Part shown: one piece after another, positions 1 through 8,052 of the stretch | Position numbering within the stretch: the stretch's first letter is position 1 | How the letters are laid out: each line of letters begins with the position of its first letter | IMG/VR virus record: IMGVR_UViG_3300025122_000005 | Location: 62,001-126,000 of that record | Length of the DNA: 64,000 bases | Direction: 5' to 3' (one strand) | DNA from: a virus | Made by a program: the position numbers and the translations under genes | The notes under the pieces: model-generated | Seen by the model: only the letters and a program-made list of their open reading frames with translations | Told to the model about the DNA's origin: nothing | Database searches by the model: none

Positions 1-47
1 CGTTCACTATCGCCAAGAAAAAATCAGAGATTTTAAAACTAAGAAAA

Positions 48-57
48 CTAATTACAA
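48..57 (+). promoter_or_regulatory. Candidate late-promoter motif CTAATTACAA
   Basis: Sequence CTAATTACAA lies 14 nt before the ATG of the first gene. The same or a near-identical 10-mer precedes several other transcription-unit starts (1967, 4323, 9317, 13294, 18933, 22356, 56187). A gp55-like late sigma is encoded in the window, so a late promoter is a reasonable inference. The motif is AT-rich and could recur by chance. Confidence 0.35.
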
Positions 58-71
58 CATTGGAGGATCTC

Positions 72-443
72 ATGAATATCACAAAACAAACGCTTAAGCA
101 AATCATCAAGGAAGAGATCACAAAGTTCTTATATGAGGGTGAAGATGTATTACATCCGGAGCAGAGCAGGAAATTGCGCGCATATGCCCAGGAGATTAAC
201 AAGGCAATTGAAGGCATGTCGCCGGACGAGGCGGGCATGTGGCTGACAGATAGAGCGAAAAGTGATGCAGCAAAGGATGCTCAGGACGACGGCGACCGGG
301 GAGATTATTGGGAACACTACTACGATGGCAAGTACTTGAAGACATACGAAGAAGCTTATCGACAAGCCCAATCTGTAGCACTCGGTGGCGAATATATGTA
401 TGAAACTAATTTAAACAGACGCGCTAAAAACCCCCAAAAATAA
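72..443 (+). CDS. Unknown protein with class B LxE-type N-terminal propeptide
   Basis: I do not recognise the family. The ATG at 72 is preceded by a clear GGAGG, so the in-frame TTG at 60 is unlikely. The product is 123 aa, acidic and helix-rich. The first 22 residues are amphipathic, start MNITKQTLKQII and end LYE at 20-22. The product at 2003 also has M-x-ITK at the start and L-S-E at 20-22, and the internal start at 9766 has a similar peptide. This matches the [LI]-x-E consensus of T4-type prohead protease cleavage sites, so the protein may be a packaged, processed virion cargo. That role is inferred from the tag only. Confidence 0.75.
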   Translation: MNITKQTLKQIIKEEITKFLYEGEDVLHPEQSRKLRAYAQEINKAIEGMSPDEAGMWLTDRAKSDAAKDAQDDGDRGDYWEHYYDGKYLKTYEEAYRQAQSVALGGEYMYETNLNRRAKNPQK

Positions 444-455
444 AATGCAGAGATT

Positions 456-1874
456 ATGAAATTAATAATTGAAAATTGGAGAAAGTATGCAACCCAAGTA
501 GATGAGATGGCAACCCGCGCATCTAAGGAAGGTGTAGATCTACCAGACCTCCTTGATACCCTACAGCACTACACAGTAAAGGATTTTGGTGGTCCACCAA
601 CGCATTATATAACGTATACGAGCCTTAATAAGGTCGGCATCAATCCGGGGTCCAAATACAGTACTCCGAATGGCATATACGCATACCCTTTAACAAACTC
701 CATATATAAATTAATTGAGAGTGGAAATCTACCGTATGCGCAAGAGAGAGAATATATATCAGTTATAACGCAAAAGGAAGGAGCGAATATGCTCACCCGA
801 GTCACGCCGATTCATATGCCGCGACTTCTGAAAAAAATATATTCTCAGGAAGCAATCGATGCCGGTGTCGTGAAGAACCAAGAGATCATTGAGGAAATCA
901 AAGATCACTACACACAAGGTCTAGATATCGACGTTAATCTCTTTAGTTTTCAGAAAATCGAAAAAGAAAGCCGTCACCAATACCCCTTCGGCATACTTTG
1001 GAACCTTACCCGCGTGGCATCCGACTATAACCCTAACACATGGTCTGCTTTGTTGCGATGGCTTGGCTTTGACGGTGCTTACGATTCTGGTGAGGGTATC
1101 ATTCACCCAAATGAACCAATTCAAGGAGTATTCTTCTCTAGATCTGCCTTAACCGTTGTCGAGACTTTCCCCAACAAGTATACTCCCGAACATATAAGGA
1201 TTCGCAAGAAGCAGTGGTTGAGGGCTGGAGCTAGCAAATTAGCATATACTGCATTACGAGACGAGAAATTATTTGGCCCATACCGGCAACATGAAGTCTT
1301 TAAAGATATTCGCAACACATTCATTAGAGAAATCATTGAGCATCTCTATGCCGACATACGATTGCTTACTCCGGAAAACTTTGGAGCAGTATATAACACT
1401 AAGTTCGACTGGGGATTGTCAACGATGGATGCATCGCGCTCCGATCAAGACGTTGAAGATCTCTTATATGTTTTAACCTCTGCGACCGAAAGTAACCAAT
1501 ACCGGGAGTTTTGGTATGGTTCCAAATTCTTAAACCGCGCCTTTGCTAGCTTTAGTGCCACTATAAGGGAATGGATGCGTACATGGGTACCGGGAGTACA
1601 AGGTGTTCCGGAAGGGTGGGAGCCCATGTATGCCAATTGGGATGAAAACGCTCCTAATGCCTCGAAGGGTAGAAAGGCTTATCACCGCGTCTCTAAACTG
1701 ACTGCATACGAATCATTCGGTCACGGTCTTAAGAGATTCCAAGAGGACATCAAAGAAGTATTAGATATTAGTGTTGAATTCAAAAATAAGTTTAATATTC
1801 CTAACATGTCATTAGATCAAAAGGCGGAGGAAGTTATGGCGAAGATGATGGATGACGTGGATGACGGAGAATAG
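456..1874 (+). CDS. Large class A tagged protein, unknown function
   Basis: A 472-aa protein that begins MKLIIENWRKYATQVDE, the class A tag shared with genes at 16263, 16761, 17348, 19459, 20502, 21138 and 21800. Here the [LIV]-x-E motif is V15-D-E17, three residues later than in the others. The body is not recognised. The segment around residues 205-225 (LGFDGAYDSGEGIIHP followed by QGVFFS) is weakly reminiscent of ADP-ribosyltransferase-like polyvalent domains; this is a guess. It sits 12 nt after the class B protein at 72, so both are probably co-expressed. T4 packages a large ADP-ribosyltransferase (Alt) in its head, which makes the weak resemblance worth testing. Confidence 0.8.
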   Translation: MKLIIENWRKYATQVDEMATRASKEGVDLPDLLDTLQHYTVKDFGGPPTHYITYTSLNKVGINPGSKYSTPNGIYAYPLTNSIYKLIESGNLPYAQEREYISVITQKEGANMLTRVTPIHMPRLLKKIYSQEAIDAGVVKNQEIIEEIKDHYTQGLDIDVNLFSFQKIEKESRHQYPFGILWNLTRVASDYNPNTWSALLRWLGFDGAYDSGEGIIHPNEPIQGVFFSRSALTVVETFPNKYTPEHIRIRKKQWLRAGASKLAYTALRDEKLFGPYRQHEVFKDIRNTFIREIIEHLYADIRLLTPENFGAVYNTKFDWGLSTMDASRSDQDVEDLLYVLTSATESNQYREFWYGSKFLNRAFASFSATIREWMRTWVPGVQGVPEGWEPMYANWDENAPNASKGRKAYHRVSKLTAYESFGHGLKRFQEDIKEVLDISVEFKNKFNIPNMSLDQKAEEVMAKMMDDVDDGE

Positions 1875-1966
1875 TGAAAAAATTCCCGACGAAAACCCGG
1901 TTTAGAATAAAAAAAATTCGTCAAAAATCACAAAAATAAAATTTTCGAGTTTTGCGAACACATAAA

Positions 1967-1976
1967 CTAATTATAA
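1967..1976 (+). promoter_or_regulatory. Candidate late-promoter motif CTAATTATAA
   Basis: CTAATTATAA lies in the 128-nt gap before the gene at 2003, 26 nt before its GTG start. It is a member of the CTA[AC]TTA family described at 48. The rest of the gap is A-rich with only a weak inverted repeat (GACGAA/TTCGTC, 1887-1892 and 1918-1923). Confidence 0.4.
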
Positions 1977-2002
1977 TAGCAAATTAATGGAGAAAACCCC
2001 CC

Positions 2003-3604
2003 GTGATAATTACAAAAAACAATATTCAAAGTTTAGTGGAAAACTTAACCCTTGAAGTCCTGAGTGAAGAAGAAGAAGCCCCAATTCAAAAAATGGATGA
2101 ATTGTTTGGCATTGGTTCAAAATCCAAAATGGATAAAGCCGTGGCAGACTCCGAAGCCGAAGAAAAGGGTGCTGAAAGATACCCATTCATGAAAGACTTC
2201 TTAAAAACCGGGGACGCATCAGCCCTTAAGAAGAATAAACAAGAAGTTGTTAATCTGGTAGCGGAACTGATTAATGGCATCGATATGTCTCTTAGTGAAC
2301 TGGCAGATCTAGAAAGGAGAGACAAGGAAGAACGCGAAAAAAGAGAACGCGACCAGAAATTCAGCCCAGGGCAACCTAGTCCAGGACAATCTAGCCCAGG
2401 TCAATCCCGTACAGAGCCAGAACCAAAGTTGGGAGACGCGATTAATGATAAAGGTGAAGAAATAAAACCTGGTGAAGAAGCAAAACCTGGCGAAGAAGAA
2501 AAAGAAGCCGCTGTTGATAAAGACGCGCCACTATCCGTGATGAGAAAACAAAAGAACATTAAGACAGGTGACGGTGCTACAGAAGAAACAATTGTCGGAA
2601 AGCTAGAAAAGATGATTCCTGATCTTGGACAATCCGGAGCACAATTTCTTGCGAAATCAATTGCCAGTTATCTTAAAAAACGTGGATTACCTGTTGCTGA
2701 ATCGAACATATTGAGCACTGCCAATCTTCTTTTGGCTGAAGCTACAAATATAAGCCTACCAGTACTTGAAGAGTTAAGCCCAGAAGCCGAGAAGCAGGCT
2801 AGATCTGGAAGGGTTAAATCTTTTACGGCCGGGATTCGCAGAAACTTAAGCAAGAATCTTGCTGACGATCCCAAAAAACAAAAGAAATTTCTTTATAAAG
2901 TGATTAATCTTTCAAAACAAGGGCGTAGCGGTCTTGAACAACTTAACCAAAATCTTGGTAGTCAGTTAAATGATGAGGAAATCGCCTCTGCAGCTGGGAA
3001 GTTGCAAAAGTGGGCGACCGATGCTTTAAGTACCTGGGGCAAAGAAGGGCACGCTTCAGGAGATTCCTTCCGCGATTTACAAGCAAATATGCAAACAAAC
3101 ATTAAAAACATTAAAGCAGCTGCAAAGGACATGGACCCACTTGGGAAGGTGATCGCTCGATCTCTTGCATCGAATTACGGAAATGCAGCAAAAAATCCGG
3201 GTCTCGCGACGTTATTGTCTGATCCTAAAGGTATCGCGGGAATTAGCGCATCAATTAAACAATTGTTGCAAAAGCAATTACAACTTCGTGGAAAAGACAC
3301 TGCAGATATCCAGAATCTCATGGAACAGCTAACAATTGTTATGGGTAGTCTTTTGAAAGAAGGCGTATGGGATATAAACACGGGCGATATCGTAAAATAT
3401 AAAGAAGAACATGTCCCGAGTGACCCAGCCAAGCCTGAATATACAGAAAAGTGGGCTGCGGCTAACCTCATAGGAGGTAAAGTTGTGAGTATTAGCCGAG
3501 CCGCGAAAGGCAGAGGTGTAAATGTAGATGTTCAGTGGAACCTAGGTGGCAAGCGTATAAGCCGTATGGCTGATACAAACGCGCTTGTAAAAAAGCGGAA
3601 ATAG
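2003..3604 (+). CDS. Class B tagged helical protein with acidic low-complexity segment
   Basis: A 533-aa protein starting at GTG 2003 (GGAG at 1989-1992). The first 22 residues (MIITKNNIQSLVENL to VLSE) match the class B propeptide layout, with L20-S-E22. Residues 30-50 contain MDELFGIGSKSKM, also found in the protein at 4353, and this block is nearly identical at DNA level. Residues about 120-165 are low complexity, with repeated SPGQ and PGEE/KPGEEA units. The C-terminal half is helical and lysine-rich. The last ~70 residues (GDIVKYKEEH ... WNLGGKRISRM) may be a small beta-barrel-like domain. No enzyme motif is seen. It is likely a virion internal or scaffold-associated protein, by inference from the tag. 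Confidence 0.8.
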   Translation: MIITKNNIQSLVENLTLEVLSEEEEAPIQKMDELFGIGSKSKMDKAVADSEAEEKGAERYPFMKDFLKTGDASALKKNKQEVVNLVAELINGIDMSLSELADLERRDKEEREKRERDQKFSPGQPSPGQSSPGQSRTEPEPKLGDAINDKGEEIKPGEEAKPGEEEKEAAVDKDAPLSVMRKQKNIKTGDGATEETIVGKLEKMIPDLGQSGAQFLAKSIASYLKKRGLPVAESNILSTANLLLAEATNISLPVLEELSPEAEKQARSGRVKSFTAGIRRNLSKNLADDPKKQKKFLYKVINLSKQGRSGLEQLNQNLGSQLNDEEIASAAGKLQKWATDALSTWGKEGHASGDSFRDLQANMQTNIKNIKAAAKDMDPLGKVIARSLASNYGNAAKNPGLATLLSDPKGIAGISASIKQLLQKQLQLRGKDTADIQNLMEQLTIVMGSLLKEGVWDINTGDIVKYKEEHVPSDPAKPEYTEKWAAANLIGGKVVSISRAAKGRGVNVDVQWNLGGKRISRMADTNALVKKRK

Positions 3605-3614
3605 AGGAGAAAAG

Positions 3615-3692
3615 ATGAAAATCAGTATGTCCAGATCACGTATTGCAGCTTCCTCTACTCCCACTCAACATGACGAGCCTCTTGACATATAG
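3615..3692 (+). CDS. Possible 25-residue peptide
   Basis: ATG at 3615 follows GAGGAG with normal spacing, and the ORF is Ser/Thr-rich with stop TAG at 3690-3692. Its last base is the first base of the GTG start of the thioredoxin-like gene, so it may act as a translational-coupling leader. No family is recognised. It may be no more than a leader. Confidence 0.4.
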   Translation: MKISMSRSRIAASSTPTQHDEPLDI

Positions 3693-4048
3693 TGTTTAAA
3701 ATAATTGCCACTGCTGTTTTAAGCGTTGCTTTATTATCTCCTGTATGTTCCACTAAAAAAGTATTTGAAGAAAAAATTAAAAGTCCAAAACAAACATATG
3801 TCGTCTTTGGGGCAGATTGGTGTGAACCGTGTGTTAAACTTAAAAGACTTCTTAAAGAGGTGGAAATTGCAAAAAAGATTGTTTTCCTCGACGCTTCCAA
3901 GCCTTGGGTGGCTGATATACTGACAAAACTTGAATATCGTGGGATCCCATACACTGTTGTATATAAAGATGGGAAGCCAACTGGGGTGGTCCGGTTCGGT
4001 TTACCAGATTCTTTAATATTTCTTATTGCCAACGTTGATCCTAGCTGA
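3692..4048 (+). CDS. Exported thioredoxin-like protein
   Basis: A 118-aa thioredoxin-fold protein. The N-terminus (residues 1-20, MFKIIATAVLSVALL then SPVCS) looks like a signal peptide. It is followed by the redox motif WCEPC in VVFGADWCEPCVKLKRLL at about 48-52 and by the cis-proline segment GIPYTVVYKDGKP at about 90-102. Size and motif fit a single thioredoxin domain. The signal suggests that it works outside the cytoplasm, reducing or oxidising disulfides. It starts at GTG overlapping the upstream peptide and is followed by a small lipoprotein gene. The Cys near residue 19 does not fit a canonical lipobox. Confidence 0.8.
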   Translation: MFKIIATAVLSVALLSPVCSTKKVFEEKIKSPKQTYVVFGADWCEPCVKLKRLLKEVEIAKKIVFLDASKPWVADILTKLEYRGIPYTVVYKDGKPTGVVRFGLPDSLIFLIANVDPS

Positions 4049-4073
4049 TACTTAATACTAGGAGGGTCAAACT

Positions 4074-4319
4074 ATGAAAAAAATTATGTATATTATTATG
4101 TTACTAATGTTTGTTAGTTGTTCTGTTGCCGCGAAAGGAGAGGATGTTAAGATAAAGTTTTATAACTTCGAGGATCTCTTAATCGATGGAAAAGTCAAAA
4201 AGCCTCAAGTACTCTACACCGATGCCAGACAGAAGGTGAAGTTTAACCGACTACTTAAGCTTAAAAAGGATCTTATACCAAGATTAAAGGGAACAAAAAA
4301 AGATGCAACATTGAGATAA
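4074..4319 (+). CDS. Small putative lipoprotein
   Basis: An 81-aa protein with AGGAGG 8 nt before the ATG. Residues 1-16 are a basic start and a hydrophobic stretch that ends in FVSCS, so Cys16 could be lipidated, although the lipobox is not perfect. The rest is basic and lysine-rich. It is paired with the exported thioredoxin-like gene just upstream. Together they suggest envelope-directed phage proteins. The family is not recognised. Confidence 0.65.
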   Translation: MKKIMYIIMLLMFVSCSVAAKGEDVKIKFYNFEDLLIDGKVKKPQVLYTDARQKVKFNRLLKLKKDLIPRLKGTKKDATLR

Positions 4320-4322
4320 TGA

Positions 4323-4332
4323 CTAATTACAA
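4323..4332 (+). promoter_or_regulatory. Candidate late-promoter motif CTAATTACAA
   Basis: Exact repeat of the decamer at 48-57, 20 nt before the ATG at 4353. An AAGGAAGG ribosome-binding site lies between the motif and the start. Confidence 0.35.
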
Positions 4333-4352
4333 GTAAAGGAAGGTGTTTTTGT

Positions 4353-5444
4353 ATGTTAATAAAAATCAATAAAAAACTGATAACAGAAAGAAAGAGGAGA
4401 ATCTCTTCTGCAAGGTCTGTTAAAATAAATATTAATAAAAAGATGTTGAAGGAGGCGAAGAACGCTTTGGACAATTTGTCAATTGCGTCCATTGATCATG
4501 AATCCAAGAATGTATATCTTTTTGAATCAAACGGCATCACAAAAACTAGTTTTAAAAGTCTTTTAGAATCGATTGATTCGAAAGAGCGCACACTAGAAGA
4601 AGCGATCCTTCTTTGGGAAAAGAATGCAATTTACCAATTAGACGAGGTTCTGCCTTTTTCTAGAATAGATGAATTCTTTGGCATTGGTTCAAAATCCAAA
4701 ATGGCTAAAGCTGTGGCAGACGTGGAATCCGGTGTCGATCCGAAAGGAAGTGCCTGGTCTGCAGTTAATTCAATTAGCGAGGCTGTTATCATGCTTTTAA
4801 TTCAGGGAAAAGATTTAATATTAAGAGCAATCCGAGGAGGTATAAGACTTTTTGCAAAAATTTTGAAACCTGTGATAGGTATTGTACGTAAAATCGTTGG
4901 GGTAGTTGGAAAATTTTGTTCGAAACATAAATTCTTGTGTAAAGTTGTGCTAGCAACATCTGTGATGTTGATTGTTTTTATGGCGATGGCTTTATTCGCT
5001 GCTGAAGCGCAAGCAAAAGTCACTTGGAAAGGACACTTACTTGACCAATCTATGGTGGATATGCTTAAAGGTGCAGTACACGATATGTCAACTCTTGGCG
5101 GTGATGTCGGTCCAGGGACCGGCCGTATGGAGATGGGAATGAAAGAAGCTATAGACGCTGCGACGTGGATAGACAAAGCCAATGCTAGTACCAATATGAT
5201 AGAGTTACAAGGATCAAAAGAAGCAGGCGGCGAAGTAATGAGCAAAATATTCCAGAAAATACTTAATGTACGCGAAGAATTAAAGACCTCGACGGATGGA
5301 TCCGCAGACGCATTCGGTGAAATATTGAATAAATGGACAGAACAAGGCAAAGGACTAATAGGACGTTACGAAGAAATAATTATTAAATATAAAGGCGGAG
5401 GAGGGTCTAGTTCTTTGTCGGGTGGTTGGAGCAGGGTAAAATAA
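4353..5444 (+). CDS. Membrane protein sharing the FGIGSKSKM module
   Basis: A 363-aa protein. The N-terminal ~35 residues are very basic and contain I-T-E (10-12) and L-K-E, both possible prohead-protease sites. Residues about 105-125 hold IDEFFGIGSKSKMAKAVAD, nearly identical to a block in the protein at 2003. A hydrophobic segment at about residues 199-222 (VVLATSVMLIVFMAMALFAA) is a likely membrane span. It is preceded by an amphipathic region with a cysteine pair (FCSKHKFLC). The C-terminus is Gly/Ser rich. The family is unknown. A membrane-active injected protein is possible but not shown. Confidence 0.75.
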   Translation: MLIKINKKLITERKRRISSARSVKININKKMLKEAKNALDNLSIASIDHESKNVYLFESNGITKTSFKSLLESIDSKERTLEEAILLWEKNAIYQLDEVLPFSRIDEFFGIGSKSKMAKAVADVESGVDPKGSAWSAVNSISEAVIMLLIQGKDLILRAIRGGIRLFAKILKPVIGIVRKIVGVVGKFCSKHKFLCKVVLATSVMLIVFMAMALFAAEAQAKVTWKGHLLDQSMVDMLKGAVHDMSTLGGDVGPGTGRMEMGMKEAIDAATWIDKANASTNMIELQGSKEAGGEVMSKIFQKILNVREELKTSTDGSADAFGEILNKWTEQGKGLIGRYEEIIIKYKGGGGSSSLSGGWSRVK

Positions 5445-5488
5445 GTAAAAGAGTTTAAACATTATATAATTTAAGGTAGAATTTGATT

Positions 5489-5692
5489 ATGTGTATAATA
5501 TGTATTGACCTAGAAAAAGAAAGACTCTCCACCCAGGAAGCATTTAGAAACTTAAATGAAATGTATGACTCTCTAGAAGAGGAGCATGTAAAAGAAGTAG
5601 TAGAAATATTATTTGAAAGACTCCATTCCAGAATGAACGACGAAGATGAAGAATCAGATCTCTGGGATGGTCTGGGAAATTTCATATTTTGA
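5489..5692 (+). CDS. Small acidic protein, unknown
   Basis: A 67-aa, strongly acidic, helix-rich ORF. ATG 5489 is preferred to the TTG at 5483. It begins MCIICIDLEKERL. It ends two bases before the start of the YkuK-like gene, so the pair is probably co-translated. No recognisable domain. Confidence 0.55.
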   Translation: MCIICIDLEKERLSTQEAFRNLNEMYDSLEEEHVKEVVEILFERLHSRMNDEDEESDLWDGLGNFIF

Positions 5693-5693
5693 T

Positions 5694-6179
5694 ATGTGCG
5701 ACCTGCTAAGATTAGATTGGATATCCGGATCCGGAAAGAAAACTAATTTTGAAGAAATAATTAAAATTTCAAAACATTCTATCAAAAAAGGTTCAAAAGT
5801 TTTCATTGGATCTGACTCCTTTATAACAAAAAAGAAAGTTAATTTTGCAACCGCCATCTGTCTTTACGGTGGTGGTGCTTCTAGCAGGTATTTTTTTGCT
5901 CGTGAACACCTACCGGAAAACAACTTTAAAGTATTAGTAACCAGGATAACGGAAGAAGTTAGAAGATCCGTGGATTTAGCAGAGCATATTATGACAAACC
6001 ACAATATAAAATCTGACAATATAGAATTGCATATTGACGTTTCTCCGTTTTACATGAAAAACGGCACTTCTAAGTTCTGCGATATGTTAAGAGGATATGT
6101 AACCGGGGCCGGGTTCGAATGTCGCGTTAAACCGCAAGCCTGGGCGTCACAGTCCGTTGCTGACAAGCACTCCAAGTGA
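5694..6179 (+). CDS. YkuK/DUF458-type RNase H-like protein
   Basis: A 161-aa protein from ATG 5694; an in-frame ATG upstream lies inside the previous gene. The pattern fits the DUF458 (YkuK) family: VFIGSDSF near residues 34-41, ATAICLYGGGASSRYFF, RITEEVRRSVDLAEHI in the middle, IELHIDVSPF near 120, and C-terminal KPQAWASQSVADKHSK. The acidic residues in IGSDS, HIDVS and VADKHSK are at places where the RNase H fold would hold metal. The cellular role of this family is not well established. Its last four bases overlap the next gene. Confidence 0.75.
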   Translation: MCDLLRLDWISGSGKKTNFEEIIKISKHSIKKGSKVFIGSDSFITKKKVNFATAICLYGGGASSRYFFAREHLPENNFKVLVTRITEEVRRSVDLAEHIMTNHNIKSDNIELHIDVSPFYMKNGTSKFCDMLRGYVTGAGFECRVKPQAWASQSVADKHSK

Positions 6180-6487
6180 CAAATTTAGAATTTAATCATA
6201 TTTCGTACTCAATTTCGTATAAAGAGCTGGTTTCTATGTGGGTTGATCTGTATTTCGGTACGGAAAATATTGTAGTTATTTATGATCCTGTAAATCACAT
6301 AAAGTATTTAAGGAATTTGGACATTGAACTAGACGAAATAAACCTCTATGAAGGTAAGATTTTAGCAGTACACGTAGTTGATGTTGCTGATGCTATTTTG
6401 CTGTGTGGGGAGATAGATCACACGTGTGGTCCATATGCTGAAGTGTGGTCAATGGGAGAATATATAACTGATAATATTGAAAAATAA
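6176..6487 (+). CDS. Unknown 103-aa protein
   Basis: GTG start overlaps the YkuK-like stop by four bases (GTGA arrangement). The product is acidic with mixed alpha/beta character. It contains VVIYDPVNHIKYLRNL and ILLCGEIDHTCGPYAEVWSMGE, but I recognise no family. It is probably translated together with the gene before it. Confidence 0.6.
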   Translation: MTNLEFNHISYSISYKELVSMWVDLYFGTENIVVIYDPVNHIKYLRNLDIELDEINLYEGKILAVHVVDVADAILLCGEIDHTCGPYAEVWSMGEYITDNIEK

Positions 6488-6524
6488 ATTAAAGTCTTTT
6501 AAATATTTTTGGTAATATGTACGT

Positions 6525-6551
6525 CTTGTTGGTAAATTTTCAACCAACAAG
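6525..6551 (+). promoter_or_regulatory. Hairpin overlapping a ribosome-binding site
   Basis: CTTGTTGGT (6525-6533) and ACCAACAAG (6543-6551) form a perfect 9-bp stem with a 9-nt loop. The last three stem bases are part of AAGGAG (6549-6554), the Shine-Dalgarno of the small ORF at 6561. The stem could hide the site and control translation. It has no T tract, so it is not a typical terminator. Confidence 0.5.
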
Positions 6552-6560
6552 GAGTACATT

Positions 6561-6647
6561 ATGGATCCTGCAATAGTGTTTCTTGGACTGTCATGTGGTA
6601 TCATTTATTTAACATACCACATAACTAAAGAGGAGTCTGAAAAGTGA
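6561..6647 (+). CDS. 28-residue single-span membrane peptide
   Basis: ATG 6561 has AAGGAG at ideal spacing. The product has a hydrophobic stretch (residues 4-18, AIVFLGLSCGIIYLT) and a short charged tail ending in KEESEK. It fits a small phage membrane peptide. The hairpin over its ribosome-binding site suggests controlled expression. No family is known to me. Confidence 0.5.
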   Translation: MDPAIVFLGLSCGIIYLTYHITKEESEK

Positions 6648-6677
6648 GAATTCTAATTACCATAGGAGGAAAAACAA

Positions 6678-6851
6678 ATGAATGAATTTATAAATTGGAT
6701 ATTAAACAAGGTTCAAAGAGAGTCGCAAGAAGAGTGGACACCCGAACCACTGCACCTAGAAGAAAACATTCGTCCAGAGGATTTGCCACCAAACGATGGA
6801 CCCTTCCCCAAGCCCCTACCCAACAAAAGAGTGATTATAATAGACATTTAA
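6678..6851 (+). CDS. Small proline-rich acidic protein
   Basis: ATG 6678 follows AGGAGG with a 7-nt spacer and opens a 57-aa frame: MNEFINWILNKVQRES, then an acidic proline-rich tail (RPEDLPPNDGPFPKP). A longer frame over the same DNA (from 6695) gives an Arg-rich, unlikely sequence, so this is the better reading. It ends 17 nt before the nucleotidyltransferase ATG. Function unknown. Confidence 0.6.
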   Translation: MNEFINWILNKVQRESQEEWTPEPLHLEENIRPEDLPPNDGPFPKPLPNKRVIIIDI

Positions 6852-6868
6852 GACTATTTATTAATAAC

Positions 6869-7696
6869 ATGACCAACTTTAGCAAAATTTGGAAGAGCCA
6901 CTTGCAAGAAGACGGATTTGATTCATCTAAGTTGGTGGTTCATGAAGTTTTAAATTCAAAATTTTGGGAAAAAGGCAAACTCAAACCAGAAGTATCAGAA
7001 AAATTAATGGAAATAGCGCAAGATTTTCATGATTTACTAAAATCTGAGATACCAAGCATACCAGATTTTGACAATGTGACGTTCACTGGGTCTCTAGCTA
7101 GCTATAACTACCACAATTTATCAGATATTGACCTTCATGTGCTTATTGATTTCGGAAATCTTGAAGATGGAGGTGAGATTTTAGAAAAATATTTCACAGC
7201 AAAGCGCATTCAGTGGAACAAAACTCATAAAATCATGATTTTTGACCACGAAGTAGAGATTTACATACAAGATACCAACGAAGAGCACTTTGCTAATGGT
7301 GTTTACTCTATTTTAACACAAGATTGGATCGATATGCCCATAAAAGAGAAGGTAGATATTGACCTTGAAGGCACCAAAAAGAAATATAATGCCATTTCTA
7401 AGGAAATTAAAGAGCTTTCTTCGATGTTTGAGGATAAAAAATTCAAAGAAGTGTATGATTACTCTGTTCAGCTTAAAGATAAGATCAAAAGAATGCGTCA
7501 ATCCGGGTTAGAAGACGAAGGAACCTACTCTAACGAGAATTTGGCGTTTAAAATGTTGCGAATTAATGACGAATTAGGCACCTTGAGCAGTCTTAAGATC
7601 GCGGCCTACGATAATATGAAGTCTTTGGACCAAAAGTCAGTATCGAATATCAATATTGCAGAGAATTGGTGGAGATTTCTTGGCGTTCGTACCTAA
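6869..7696 (+). CDS. Class A tagged nucleotidyltransferase-fold protein
   Basis: ATG 6869 is chosen, although its ribosome-binding site is weak, because it gives MTNFSKIWKSHLQE. That peptide has W8, L12 and E14 at exactly the positions of the MKLIMENW tag family. The 275-aa body has a pol-beta type nucleotidyltransferase core: GS at about residues 75-76, then SDIDLHVLIDF about 10 residues later with the metal-binding D-x-D, and a further acidic strand (HEVEIYIQD). The C-terminal part is helical (KELSSMFEDKKF, LKDKIKRMRQSG). The family transfers NMP to protein, RNA or small molecules; the substrate is not evident. If the tag is a packaging signal, this enzyme would be delivered into the host with the DNA. 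Confidence 0.8.
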   Translation: MTNFSKIWKSHLQEDGFDSSKLVVHEVLNSKFWEKGKLKPEVSEKLMEIAQDFHDLLKSEIPSIPDFDNVTFTGSLASYNYHNLSDIDLHVLIDFGNLEDGGEILEKYFTAKRIQWNKTHKIMIFDHEVEIYIQDTNEEHFANGVYSILTQDWIDMPIKEKVDIDLEGTKKKYNAISKEIKELSSMFEDKKFKEVYDYSVQLKDKIKRMRQSGLEDEGTYSNENLAFKMLRINDELGTLSSLKIAAYDNMKSLDQKSVSNINIAENWWRFLGVRT

Positions 7697-7707
7697 TTCT
7701 CTTTGAA

Positions 7708-8052
7708 ATGGAAAAATATAAAGCAAAATTGATCAGAATTGTCGATGGAGACACCATTGACGCTGAAATCGATGTCGGTTTCGACGTTTTTGTCCGAAAA
7801 CGCATACGATTATGGGGAATTAACGCCCCTGAGACGCGCTCCAGAGATAAAGATGAAGTTAAGGCTGGAAAAGACACTTACAGGCGGCTCGCGGCAATTC
7901 TGGCACTCTCAAACGGAGAATTTGAGCTTATTACGCACGGGGACGGCAAATATGGACGGTGTTTGGGCGAAATATTTGTAAAAGAGCACACTGAAAGCGT
8001 TAACCAGGTCCTAATTAATGAAGGGCTAGCCAAAATATACGAGGAAAAGTGA
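7708..8052 (+). CDS. SNase-like (thermonuclease) nuclease
   Basis: A 114-aa staphylococcal-nuclease-like domain from ATG 7708, just after the upstream stop. The family pattern is clear: KLIRIVDGDTIDAEID near residues 7-22 (calcium-binding Asp), then VRKRIRLWGINAPETRS with the catalytic Arg-Glu pair, and GRCLGEIF later, with the second catalytic Arg region. It is a compact, cytoplasmic-type enzyme with no signal peptide seen. It cleaves DNA or RNA with calcium in known members. Its use may be host genome degradation or nucleotide recycling. Confidence 0.85.
   Translation: MEKYKAKLIRIVDGDTIDAEIDVGFDVFVRKRIRLWGINAPETRSRDKDEVKAGKDTYRRLAAILALSNGEFELITHGDGKYGRCLGEIFVKEHTESVNQVLINEGLAKIYEEK

Noticed and set aside
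1-71. Upstream gene end
   Set aside because: Several frames are open at the left edge and no product can be assigned.
1887-1923. Inverted repeat GACGAA/TTCGTC as terminator
   Set aside because: Only 6 bp with a 25-base loop and no T tract.
6695-6868. Longer start for the nucleotidyltransferase
   Set aside because: The upstream part is Arg/Thr-rich, read over the better-supported ORF at 6678, and would bury the class A tag.
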